A DNA stretch of 64,000 bases from Firmicutes bacterium CAG:582. Its GTDB lineage: Bacteria; Bacillota_I; Bacilli_A; RF39; UBA660. The DNA is taken from the NCBI GenBank assembly GCA_000435515.1, contig FR884182.1, positions 15,577 through 79,576 of the forward strand, given 5' to 3'. A program made the position numbers and the translations under genes. How positions within the stretch are numbered: position 1 is the stretch's first letter; each line of letters opens with the position of its first letter. The notes beneath the pieces are model-generated. The model was given only the letters and a program-made list of their open reading frames with translations. It did not search any database and was not told where the DNA came from. Shown here one piece after another: positions 17,771-24,905 of this stretch.

Positions 17771-17834
17771 AAAAAAGTGGAAACGATCCACTTCTTTTCA
17801 TCTTTGGTATTCGTCATCTTACTACTAACCAAAG
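17771..17834 (-). promoter_or_regulatory. Leader hairpins between TR and msl
   Basis: Two stems on the minus strand: CTTTGGT/ACCAAAG (17802-17808 with 17828-17834) and then a 7-bp stem (17775-17781 with 17787-17793) followed by a T-run. The second is terminator-like and may end the TR RNA or attenuate transcription of msl-avd-rt. The stretch 17839-17984 between here and TR holds no gene; it would be part of the TR RNA. Confidence 0.55.
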
Positions 17835-17984
17835 ACATTCTTTTTTATATTTTATTCTACTATGTAGAAAGGTTATAAATTTCTAAAATAAACACTAAAA
17901 CAAAATCCGTAGATTAATGATATAAAATATAAATATATTTTTTTTATCTTTGTTTATGTGAAGAATAATCTTATATATTTTAGT

Positions 17985-18134
17985 GGAGAGAACAAGGCGG
18001 AACCCGATGTTAGCATTGGCACCTCCTGTGTTCCTATTGAAGTTGAACTGACCTGCAAGAACTCCATTGTCGTAATTGCCGCCTCGATTGAACCAAGGAT
18101 ACGAGGAGTCAACAAAGTTCGAATTGTCGCCGTA
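17985..18134 (-). repeat. DGR template repeat (TR)
   Basis: A 150-bp non-coding copy of the end of the target gene, in the same orientation and 347 bp downstream of VR. In the coding sense it has 35 adenines, 14 of which differ in VR; all 115 other bases are identical. Its asparagine-type AAY codons are the usual mutable positions of a DGR template. The reading frame continues past the VR stop position (Ser-Thr-Lys instead of Ser-stop). The first 21 bases at its low-coordinate end (17985-18005) are fully identical to VR and would include the IMH region. Confidence 0.97.
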
Positions 18135-18240
18135 AAGAGTAAAAAGAGTCAAAAAGTCTAATTTAAACAACTTATAACCTACATTTATACTAAGACTAAT
18201 AAATTAGAGTTTTAAACTAACCTACTAGACATAAATGCCA

Positions 18241-18284
18241 AAAAAGCGATTCCTTTCCGCTAAAAAAGAAGGCGGAAAGGAATA
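18241..18284 (-). terminator. Terminator between the target gene and TR
   Basis: A perfect 12-bp stem (18250-18261 with 18273-18284), an 11-base loop, and a T-run after CGC on the minus strand. It would end the target mRNA, or allow partial read-through into TR. The stretch 18135-18240 between it and TR shows no gene. Confidence 0.75.
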
Positions 18285-18304
18285 TTAAAAGTGAAAAAAG
18301 TAAT

Positions 18305-18328
18305 TGTAAAAAAACAAGTTTTTTTACA
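18305..18328 (-). other. VR-adjacent hairpin/cruciform
   Basis: A perfect 11-bp inverted repeat (18305-18315 with 18318-18328) directly after the TAG of the target gene. In well-studied DGRs a hairpin or cruciform just downstream of VR promotes retrohoming; the position here fits exactly. It is distinct from the GC-containing terminator that follows. Confidence 0.7.
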
Positions 18329-19738
18329 CTAGGAGAGAACAAGGCGGAACCCGAGGCCAGCACCGGCACCTCCTGTGCCCCTATTGAAGTAGAACTGACC
18401 TGCAAGAACTCCATTGCCGTAATGGCCGCCTCGATGGAACCAAGGATACGAGGAGTCAACAAAGTCCGAAGAGTCGCCGTACCAACTATTATGGTATCTA
18501 GAGTTGTTGTCTCCGTCCAAATATGTTTTAAATGGTCCCATTTCTCCAGTTGCATCTCCAAGTATTCTATATTGATAAGATGTAAATGTTGATGATGCAG
18601 AGTATACATCATAATATTTAGAATCATAGTTAGCAAGCGTTGTAGCACTAAAACCACTTAATCCTAATTGACCACTCATATATGAAGCTACATATTCGTG
18701 TGCTCCACCTGACATATCATATATCCCACTTATATTTCCAGTAGTTGTTGCAAGATAACCAATACTTGTATTATAGGCGTTATTATATGTGTTTCCATCA
18801 CCATATGTTCCTGGATATGTTTGTTGATTTGTACTTGGAAGTGATGAATATCCAGTTTTATATGAACTGTTATTATTAATATTAACTTCCGCATTGATTC
18901 CATATTTGGAATGGCTTAAATATGCTACTGCTCCCCATTCTGTATTTTTCATCATATGGGAGTTCATTGCTCTTTTATAATTATATGATACTGTAAACAT
19001 ATTCATGACTGTTGAATTTCTCCATGAATATGAGTTTGGTTTTACAATTATTTTGCTTGAATCACTTGAGTTCACTTGAGCTGCAGTTGTACTTGTTGCT
19101 CCTTTATATCCCGTTTCAAACTTACCAGCCCAGAAGCCATTTACTCCCATGCTTATAAATGCTGGATGAGTCATGTATTCTCCGTTTTTACAATTTCCAC
19201 TTGACCCACTTGTCATTGGAGTTTTACATGATACTCCTGAAATATCTGTTGTATTAGTTGTATCAAACACGATATCTATTTCATGAATATTTTTTGAAGC
19301 TGTTCCAGTATTCCATAACTTATATTTATATTTTGGAATCCATACGAAGTAACTTTGAATATCGCTTTCTTTTATTGTATCTCCTACTTTATAACTTGCA
19401 CCACTATTAAGGATAACTGCATTTGCCCAAACTTTATCACAGTAGTTATACCATACTTTACTTGTATCAGCATATGTTACAGTTCCATCATCTGACAATT
19501 TTACTGGTATTAAACCATCTTTTAAAACTGGCTCTGCAACTCCTTTTGAGCAAGAAGTTAAATTAGATGCTTTACTATAAAGCTCATCTAATGCATCTTG
19601 TACATTTTTGGATTTTAATAAAGATGAAGAATTATCATAATATACATCTTTTCCAATAATTAAATCTGCGGCATATGCTACACTTACAAATAGTATTAAT
19701 GCACACATACCAATTATTAATATTTTTTTATTTTTCAT
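18329..19738 (-). CDS. DGR target: exported FGE/C-type-lectin-fold variable protein
   Basis: 469 residues. The N-terminus (MKNKKILIIGMCALILFVSVAYA) is a signal peptide or membrane anchor. A segment with NVQDALDELYS follows (about 45-55), then a large formylglycine-generating-enzyme-like C-type lectin domain with TGNISGIYDMSGGAHEYV (about 333-350). The last 50 codons (Tyr420-Ser469) are VR. Ten VR residues differ from the template: 423, 425, 435, 439, 441, 450, 454, 459, 461 and 462, nearly all Asn in TR. The end GFRLVLS is typical of DGR targets. It probably displays a variable ligand-binding surface outside the cell. The ribosome site is GAGGAG, 12 bases after the partner gene. Confidence 0.93.
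   Translation of the reverse strand: MKNKKILIIGMCALILFVSVAYAADLIIGKDVYYDNSSSLLKSKNVQDALDELYSKASNLTSCSKGVAEPVLKDGLIPVKLSDDGTVTYADTSKVWYNYCDKVWANAVILNSGASYKVGDTIKESDIQSYFVWIPKYKYKLWNTGTASKNIHEIDIVFDTTNTTDISGVSCKTPMTSGSSGNCKNGEYMTHPAFISMGVNGFWAGKFETGYKGATSTTAAQVNSSDSSKIIVKPNSYSWRNSTVMNMFTVSYNYKRAMNSHMMKNTEWGAVAYLSHSKYGINAEVNINNNSSYKTGYSSLPSTNQQTYPGTYGDGNTYNNAYNTSIGYLATTTGNISGIYDMSGGAHEYVASYMSGQLGLSGFSATTLANYDSKYYDVYSASSTFTSYQYRILGDATGEMGPFKTYLDGDNNSRYHNSWYGDSSDFVDSSYPWFHRGGHYGNGVLAGQFYFNRGTGGAGAGLGFRLVLS
18332..18481 (-). repeat. DGR variable repeat (VR)
   Basis: 150 bp in frame, exactly 50 codons ending at the last sense codon of the target. It differs from TR at 14 bases, each an adenine in the coding sense of TR (A to G, C and T all occur). 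Homology ends sharply at 18481, and at the other end one base inside the stop codon. Confidence 0.97.
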
Positions 19739-19750
19739 AACACCACTCCT

Positions 19751-20551
19751 CTAAACTAACATCGAATTAATTTCATCTATTGCACATTGAACTGTTTCAC
19801 AAGTTGATTTTGATTTTGTACTATCATATTTAGTATATCTAGCATGTAAAATAGACCAATCTGCATAGAAAATTTCATCTTCATTATCTTCTATCTTTGT
19901 TTTTTCATTAATGTTTTCTTTATTCTTATTAAACCAACCAAGAAAAATTGAATTTCCTCTAACTGTAGTTGGTAAACCTTCATAAGTAGTATTTCCATCA
20001 TATATTGTATAAGGTTTATCAATACTAGCCCCAATCGAAGAATAGAAAACAGCTTTGTTTTTCTTAACCATTGTATCGCGTGATACATTTTCGTATGTTA
20101 ATCTACATAAAATTGTCTTTTCAGTTGTATCACTTTTGCTTATTGTCATCTCTCCAGAATTGATTTGTTGAGCACTAATTAGAGAATCAAAATTATTAGT
20201 GATATTTAATGTCGTATTATCACTTGCTGAACAACTTAACTTAGCGGATTCATCATACTCTGTTGCATTATTTCTAATATAATAATTGATTTTTAATGTT
20301 GAACCACTCATAGTAAATGTGAAACTTGATAAATCATTTGATAAATAATCAAAATGATTTTTAGAATCTATAAATACATTTCCAATGTAACAGTCTAAAT
20401 CACTTAAGTTAACAGCTAATAAAGCCACTCCATTTGTAGATAACTTACTGCTAACCTTTGCATAACCTATTGTCATAAGAACTAGACAACATATTAGTAT
20501 GCTATGTTTAGATAAATGATAATTTTTTAATTTATTTGCAACTTTTTTCAC
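19751..20551 (-). CDS. Exported partner protein of the DGR target
   Basis: 266 residues with an N-terminal membrane segment (LICCLVLMTIGYAKVSS), a beta-rich domain with NNATEYDES and conserved Cys, a partial InlB-type repeat (FLGWFN and FYADWS), and an end CETVQCAIDEINSM that echoes the NVQDALDELY motif of the target. The N-terminal domain is related to that of the DUF6273 protein at 41977-43158. It starts at a GTG with AGAGGT seven bases upstream. It is first in the operon, 12 bases ahead of the target, so the two are probably made and displayed together. Confidence 0.65.
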   Translation of the reverse strand: MKKVANKLKNYHLSKHSILICCLVLMTIGYAKVSSKLSTNGVALLAVNLSDLDCYIGNVFIDSKNHFDYLSNDLSSFTFTMSGSTLKINYYIRNNATEYDESAKLSCSASDNTTLNITNNFDSLISAQQINSGEMTISKSDTTEKTILCRLTYENVSRDTMVKKNKAVFYSSIGASIDKPYTIYDGNTTYEGLPTTVRGNSIFLGWFNKNKENINEKTKIEDNEDEIFYADWSILHARYTKYDSTKSKSTCETVQCAIDEINSMLV

Positions 20552-20595
20552 ATCTTTTACCTCTAATTATCTATACTTTCTTTATTCTTAATTTA

Positions 20596-20624
20596 ACTAT
20601 AGCACAAATATTTCTTGCAGTAAA
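20596..20624 (-). promoter_or_regulatory. Promoter of the DGR target operon
   Basis: On the minus strand, -35 TTTACT (20619-20624), a 17-base spacer and an extended -10 TGCTATAGT (TATAGT at 20596-20601). The 5' leader would be about 38 bases. A possible plus-strand promoter for the regulator (TTGCAG at 20615-20620, TATTTT at 20638-20643) overlaps it, so the two may compete. Confidence 0.6.
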
Positions 20625-20679
20625 TAGTTCATGTGAATATTTTTGTTTAAATAATATCATACTTGTAATGAGGTGTGTT

Positions 20680-20961
20680 ATGAGATTAAACTTTAAAAGT
20701 TTGCCTGAACTTTTAGCATTTAATATCAAATATTACCGTTATTTGAACGGTTATTCTCAAGAAAAACTGGCTGAATTATGTAAGTTAAGCCCAAGATATT
20801 TAACAGATATTGAAAGAGGAATACATTGTCCTCCAATTTCTAGGCTTGAGGTTTTAGCCAAAGCACTTAACATAGAGCCGTATGAATTATTGCTAAATGA
20901 AGATCGAGATAAGAAAATAATTCAAAAAATGAAATCATTCAGGCAATATAATCAAAAATAA
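20680..20961 (+). CDS. Cro/C1-type HTH regulator, divergent from the DGR
   Basis: 93 residues with an XRE helix-turn-helix: a first helix around YYRYLNGYSQEKLAELCKLS, recognition helix SPRYLTDIERG, then PPISRLEVLAKALNIEPYEL. The C-terminus is only about 20 residues, so there is no sensory domain. The frame is open further upstream, but the ATG at 20680 has AGGTG before it. Its only neighbour in divergent orientation is the DGR target operon, 128 bases away, making that operon the most likely target; this is inference from position. Confidence 0.78.
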   Translation: MRLNFKSLPELLAFNIKYYRYLNGYSQEKLAELCKLSPRYLTDIERGIHCPPISRLEVLAKALNIEPYELLLNEDRDKKIIQKMKSFRQYNQK

Positions 20962-20964
20962 AAA

Positions 20965-20985
20965 CGAATCGTATGATTCGCTTTT
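20965..20985 (+). terminator. Terminator of the HTH regulator gene
   Basis: A 6-bp stem CGAATC/GATTCG (20965-20970 with 20975-20980) and a short T-run, just after the stop codon. Confidence 0.6.
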
Positions 20986-20999
20986 ATTTTGAAATGTTT

Positions 21000-21440
21000 T
21001 TAGTTTTTATATAGTTCATCATATTCTTCTTGTGCTTCAATAGCTTCTAGAAATGATAATTTAGCTTCACTTATTGCAAGCACAGCAAGTGATATACAAC
21101 TTGATGAATATTCTAATCTGTCATCGATATATTTTTCTAATTTTTCTTTATCCTTTAATTCTTTTTTCTCTTCTAATTTAGATTTAAGATTATTTATATC
21201 ATCTTGAATTTTAGTTATATGACTAGAAAACTTTTCGTGAGTTTCTTGTTGTTTTCTTTTAATGTTTTCTTTTGCAGCATCAATATTCTTTTTAGTTTCA
21301 TCTATTTTTTTGTCAACCTCATCTTTGGCATACATGCATTCTAAAACTGTAGTTTCAGTTGCATCCTTTAGATGTTTATTAACCTCATCAAATTCCTTAT
21401 TAATCTTTTTTAATTTTTCTTTCATTTCTTTTTCTTTCAT
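21000..21440 (-). CDS. Coiled-coil protein of unknown function
   Basis: 146 residues, nearly all predicted coiled coil: Lys/Glu-rich heptads to about residue 105, then a less charged end, YIDDRLEYSSSC then AISEAKLSFLEAIEAQEEYDE. I recall similar proteins as common but uncharacterised in gut Bacillota. No signal peptide. The ribosome site is AGGAGA. No cotranscribed partner is visible. Confidence 0.6.
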   Translation of the reverse strand: MKEKEMKEKLKKINKEFDEVNKHLKDATETTVLECMYAKDEVDKKIDETKKNIDAAKENIKRKQQETHEKFSSHITKIQDDINNLKSKLEEKKELKDKEKLEKYIDDRLEYSSSCISLAVLAISEAKLSFLEAIEAQEEYDELYKN

Positions 21441-21542
21441 AAAAAATCTCTCCTATCCTATCTTATTATACCTACTATTTATAGATTAATACTCTAATCT
21501 ATAAATAGATTGTAATATTTTTAAGTATTTTTGATAAGAGCA

Positions 21543-21574
21543 AAAAAAATAATTTGTATGTTATCTATACAAAT
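21543..21574 (-). terminator. Terminator after the HATPase fragment
   Basis: An 8-bp stem ATTTGTAT/ATACAAAT (21552-21559 with 21567-21574) followed on the minus strand by a T-run. Confidence 0.65.
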
Positions 21575-21590
21575 TTATCTTTTTGTTATT

Positions 21591-21956
21591 TTATTTATTA
21601 TTGTCTTTCAAATTATTTCTTAAAATAACCTTGAAACAATCTCTTTCATCATAAAATTCTGGAGCGGAAAGTCCATATTTTTCCATTTCTCTTTTCATAG
21701 TTGGTATTCCCGAGTATCTATTTTCAATGTAATCCAATTCTTCAAGAATTCGTATTATAGTAAAATTTTGAACTTCTAAAAAGGACGCCGTTTTCAATTT
21801 TTCTAATTTGTTTGAACCATATAATGCTCCTGGGCTTACTATTTCTATTCTATCACTATATATATACACAGAAATGTATGAACTCTCAGTTTTAAAATAA
21901 TTGTATTTTCGCAAAATATCTATCGCGTTTGAATATATCCTCTTCCATAAAGTCAT
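21591..21956 (-). pseudogene. Fragment of an AlbA/HATPase_c_4 regulator (RecG C-terminus-like)
   Basis: 121 residues that match only the C-terminal half of proteins annotated as ATP-dependent helicase RecG C-terminal or AlbA_2/HATPase_c_4 regulators: YSDRIEIVSPGALYG, then IIRILEELDYIENRYSGIPTM and GLSAPEF. Full family members are usually over 350 residues with an N-terminal AlbA_2 (Schlafen-like) domain, absent here. The ATG lies directly against a weak AGGAA with almost no spacing. The surrounding stretch 21441-21590 has no other gene. A decayed remnant is most likely. Confidence 0.65.
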
Positions 21957-22007
21957 TTCCTATAGATATATAACACTTTAAAAAGTTGCTTTTCTTCTTT
22001 TTTCATT

Positions 22008-22036
22008 TAAAAACTACAGTTTTAAACTGTAGTTTT
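22008..22036 (-). terminator. Terminator of the bceAB operon
   Basis: A 12-13 bp near-perfect stem (22010-22022 with 22024-22036) six bases after the bceB stop, followed by a T-run on the minus strand. Confidence 0.75.
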
Positions 22037-22042
22037 GTGTGT

Positions 22043-24064
22043 TTATTTTTTTATAATATTTTTACTGCATAAATATGTTATTAGGAAATATCCTCCGTAT
22101 ATAAACACAATAATCATACTGGTAAATATAACGGATTTTAATAAGCCATTGTTTCCAAACGTTTCAAGGATTTTTAAAGCAAAACGCATACCAAATATCG
22201 AATGTATTATAGCAAGCAATAATGGTGTCATAAAGAAGATAAATATTTCCCTGAATAACGATTTTCGTATTAATTTATCATCAGCGCCAATGCGTCTTAA
22301 AATGATATATCTACTACGATTGTCACTAGCTTCACTTAAATTCTTTAATGCAAGTATAGCCGCACTGGATATCAAGAAAACAACACCTAAGTATATTCCT
22401 AGAAAAGTTACAATTACTCCTAATCCAACTGATGAATCTTCTAAATCAGTTTTAAATGAGTATCCAACGTTTCCAATATAGGAATTTGCTTTTTTAAAAA
22501 TGTCATCAACCTCATATTTTTTATCGCGTTTTTTCTCTTTATAAATTCCAGTAAAATAATTATATTTTGGTTTTATTCCTTTCAATACAGAATCTGGAAC
22601 AACAATTATACCTGTATTAAGCTTATTATTTGAAATCTCAACAAAGCCATCGATACATTTTTTATATTTTGGTTTTAATTCATGATTATAAATTTTCACT
22701 TTAGTGTCCTTTTTTAAAGCCTCATTTCTCATACTCATCATTATTTCAAAATTAGCAACAATTATATATTCATCTTCATTTAGTCTTAATTCACTTTTCT
22801 TATACAATCCAGCTATTTTATTATAGTCACTTAGGGGCATAATAACCTCAAGAGGATCATCTTCAAAACCATATTTTTTTGTAAAATACTCATACATATT
22901 ACCTACTGAATTAGAAAAATAGAAGTTCTCATCATAGTATAAATTAATTGACGTGTATTCACTTAAGTAATTGTTATAATTGAATTTATTTTTGTCATAT
23001 CTTTCTTGAACAGTTAAGTTATTATATTCTGAGTCATCAAAATCATCATCGTCATGACTATAAAATACTAGAGTTTGAACATCAGCTGGCGTTAATTCTT
23101 CTAAATTTTTTGTAAGAGATTCTCTTAAAGAAAAGGAACAAGATAATGCACATATTGTAATAAATAACATTAAACAGATTATGCTCATTGAAACAACAGT
23201 AGTGTTTATCTTACTGCTTAATTGCCTTAGCATGAACGAATTTAATCCATTATAGTATATTCCTTTAATCTTACTTACTATTTTCAATACAAGTCCAGAT
23301 AAACTCCACATTATTAAAAATGTAGAAATGACTCCATATATAATTGGTTTTATAATATCCTTTATATTTTTTAAATTGGATAAACCATCAGTTACCATAT
23401 AGTACGCATATCCAAGTAAAGCACAAGCAAACACAAATACTAGTAAGCATACTAGTGGGTTTTTAATCTTAATTTTTTCGTTCTTTTTGCTTGAATAAAG
23501 CAAATCTATTAATTTGCATCTTGTAACCACTGACGTATTAAATATCATAACTATTAAATACATTATTCCAAAATACACAAAAGTTTTTAACATAGCTGAA
23601 GTTGAAAATACAAAATGATATTTTTCCATATCCGCATCAAAAAGGGATGCAATAATAATACTCATACCTTGAGATAAGAAAACTCCAAGAAGAATACCTG
23701 CTGCTAAGGAAATTATACCAATCATTAAGGTTTCTAAAAACAATATGAACGATATTTTTCTTTTACTCATACCTAATGTCAAATAAATACCAAATTCTTT
23801 ATTTCTTCGTTTTATTAAAAATCTGCTTGCATAAATTATTAGAGCCCCTAGGATAAATGATACAAAAACGCTTGTTGCAGATAAGACGGATTCTAGTAAA
23901 CCAATTATTTCTTCGGTTCTCGAACTTATTTTTAACATTACGACTTGAGAATCAATTGAATTAAAAATATAAAATATTGATACTCCTAGTACTAGAGTAA
24001 AAAAGTATATCGCATAATCTTTAAAACTCTTTTTTATATTTTTAAACGATAATTTAGCGATCAC
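22043..24064 (-). CDS. BceB-type ABC transporter permease
   Basis: 673 residues, the size of BceB-family FtsX-like permeases. It has a first membrane helix around residue 20, a cluster of helices to about 300, a large extracellular domain (about 315-535, between LREsLTKNLEE and the last helices), and three C-terminal helices. RRNKEFGIYLTLGMSKRKI is the typical FtsX-domain segment. BceAB transporters resist cell-wall-active peptides such as bacitracin by freeing their lipid targets and also signal flux to BceS. It overlaps bceA by 11 bases. Confidence 0.88.
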   Translation of the reverse strand: MIAKLSFKNIKKSFKDYAIYFFTLVLGVSIFYIFNSIDSQVVMLKISSRTEEIIGLLESVLSATSVFVSFILGALIIYASRFLIKRRNKEFGIYLTLGMSKRKISFILFLETLMIGIISLAAGILLGVFLSQGMSIIIASLFDADMEKYHFVFSTSAMLKTFVYFGIMYLIVMIFNTSVVTRCKLIDLLYSSKKNEKIKIKNPLVCLLVFVFACALLGYAYYMVTDGLSNLKNIKDIIKPIIYGVISTFLIMWSLSGLVLKIVSKIKGIYYNGLNSFMLRQLSSKINTTVVSMSIICLMLFITICALSCSFSLRESLTKNLEELTPADVQTLVFYSHDDDDFDDSEYNNLTVQERYDKNKFNYNNYLSEYTSINLYYDENFYFSNSVGNMYEYFTKKYGFEDDPLEVIMPLSDYNKIAGLYKKSELRLNEDEYIIVANFEIMMSMRNEALKKDTKVKIYNHELKPKYKKCIDGFVEISNNKLNTGIIVVPDSVLKGIKPKYNYFTGIYKEKKRDKKYEVDDIFKKANSYIGNVGYSFKTDLEDSSVGLGVIVTFLGIYLGVVFLISSAAILALKNLSEASDNRSRYIILRRIGADDKLIRKSLFREIFIFFMTPLLLAIIHSIFGMRFALKILETFGNNGLLKSVIFTSMIIVFIYGGYFLITYLCSKNIIKK

Positions 24065-24818
24065 TTAAATCCCCTCCAAGTATAGTTACAACATCGATAA
24101 TCTTGTCGAAGAATTCTTTTCTATCCAAGTTCCCTTTTTCTATTTCATTAAATATACGACCATCCTTAATAAATATTACTCGGCTTGAATAAGATGCAGT
24201 ATAAGCGTCATGCGTAACCATTAAAATAGTCGAATTTTTTTCTTTGTTTAAATATTCTAGGCGTTCAAGAAGCATTTTCGCTGATTTTGAATCAAGTGCT
24301 CCAGTTGGTTCATCAGCAAGAATCAATGATGGATTTGTAATTATTGCACGAGCAGATGCTACTCTTTGCTTTTCTCCACCACTCATTTGATAAGGAAATT
24401 TATCAAGTACATGTGTAATATTTAAATATTTACTAACTTCCTTTATTAATTCATCTAAATTTTTTACACTTTTGTTTTGAATAGACAAAGCAAGAGCTAT
24501 ATTATCATACGCAGTTAAAGTATCAAGTAAATTGAAATCTTGAAAAATAAAACCTAATTCTTCTCTTCTAAATTCACTTAATTTATTTCCTTTCAAAGTT
24601 GTGACATCCAAGTCATTTAAATAGATATGACCGCTGGTAACTTTATCAATTGTTGAAATACAATTTAGAAGAGTTGTTTTACCACTTCCACTTGCTCCCA
24701 TAATTGCGATAAATTCACCACGTTCAACGTCAAAACTTATGTTATCAATAGCTTTAGTTAAACTCGATTTACTACCATAATATTTTTCAATTGAATCAAT
24801 TTTTAATATTTTTTCCAT
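24054..24818 (-). CDS. BceA-type ABC transporter ATPase
   Basis: 254 residues with Walker A GASGSGKT (41-48), Q-loop FIFQDFN, signature MSGGEKQR (145-152), Walker B LILADEP (165-171) and the H-loop LMVTHD. It drives the BceB permease. A GTG at 24827 would give three more residues but lies in the ribosome site AAGGTGA, so the ATG at 24818 is used. The upstream BceR-type operator (24889-24904) and a minus-strand TATAAT (24841-24846) suggest an inducible promoter between bceS and bceA. Confidence 0.9.
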   Translation of the reverse strand: MEKILKIDSIEKYYGSKSSLTKAIDNISFDVERGEFIAIMGASGSGKTTLLNCISTIDKVTSGHIYLNDLDVTTLKGNKLSEFRREELGFIFQDFNLLDTLTAYDNIALALSIQNKSVKNLDELIKEVSKYLNITHVLDKFPYQMSGGEKQRVASARAIITNPSLILADEPTGALDSKSAKMLLERLEYLNKEKNSTILMVTHDAYTASYSSRVIFIKDGRIFNEIEKGNLDRKEFFDKIIDVVTILGGDLSDR

Positions 24819-24840
24819 ATATTTCACCTTCCATGCTTTG

Positions 24841-24846
24841 ATTATA
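24841..24846 (-). promoter_or_regulatory. -10 element of the bceAB promoter
   Basis: TATAAT on the minus strand 22 bases before the bceA start, with no good -35, as expected for a promoter that depends on the adjacent activator site. Confidence 0.55.
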
Positions 24847-24888
24847 TGCTAACTTTATTAATTAATCGCGATTCTAATATTTCAATAT

Positions 24889-24904
24889 CTTACAATTTTG
24901 TAAG
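24889..24904 (-). promoter_or_regulatory. BceR-type operator
   Basis: A 16-bp palindrome with the pattern TTACA-N4-TGTAA (24890-24903), which fits the known BceR-like regulator site TnACA-N4-TGTAA. It lies between the bceS stop and bceA, 42 bases upstream of the -10. Confidence 0.8.
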
Positions 24905-24905
24905 G

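Noticed and set aside
17895..18170. Open frame across the template repeat
   Set aside because: It is the TR read as if coding, without a start signal; TR is a non-coding template.
17985..18481. TR/VR pair as a CRISPR-like or simple tandem repeat
   Set aside because: Two 150-bp units with adenine-only differences beside avd and a DGR reverse transcriptase fit a DGR, not an array.
18217..18657. Minus-strand open frame overlapping the VR region
   Set aside because: It is in another frame over the end of the target gene, with no own start site; a shadow of the target.
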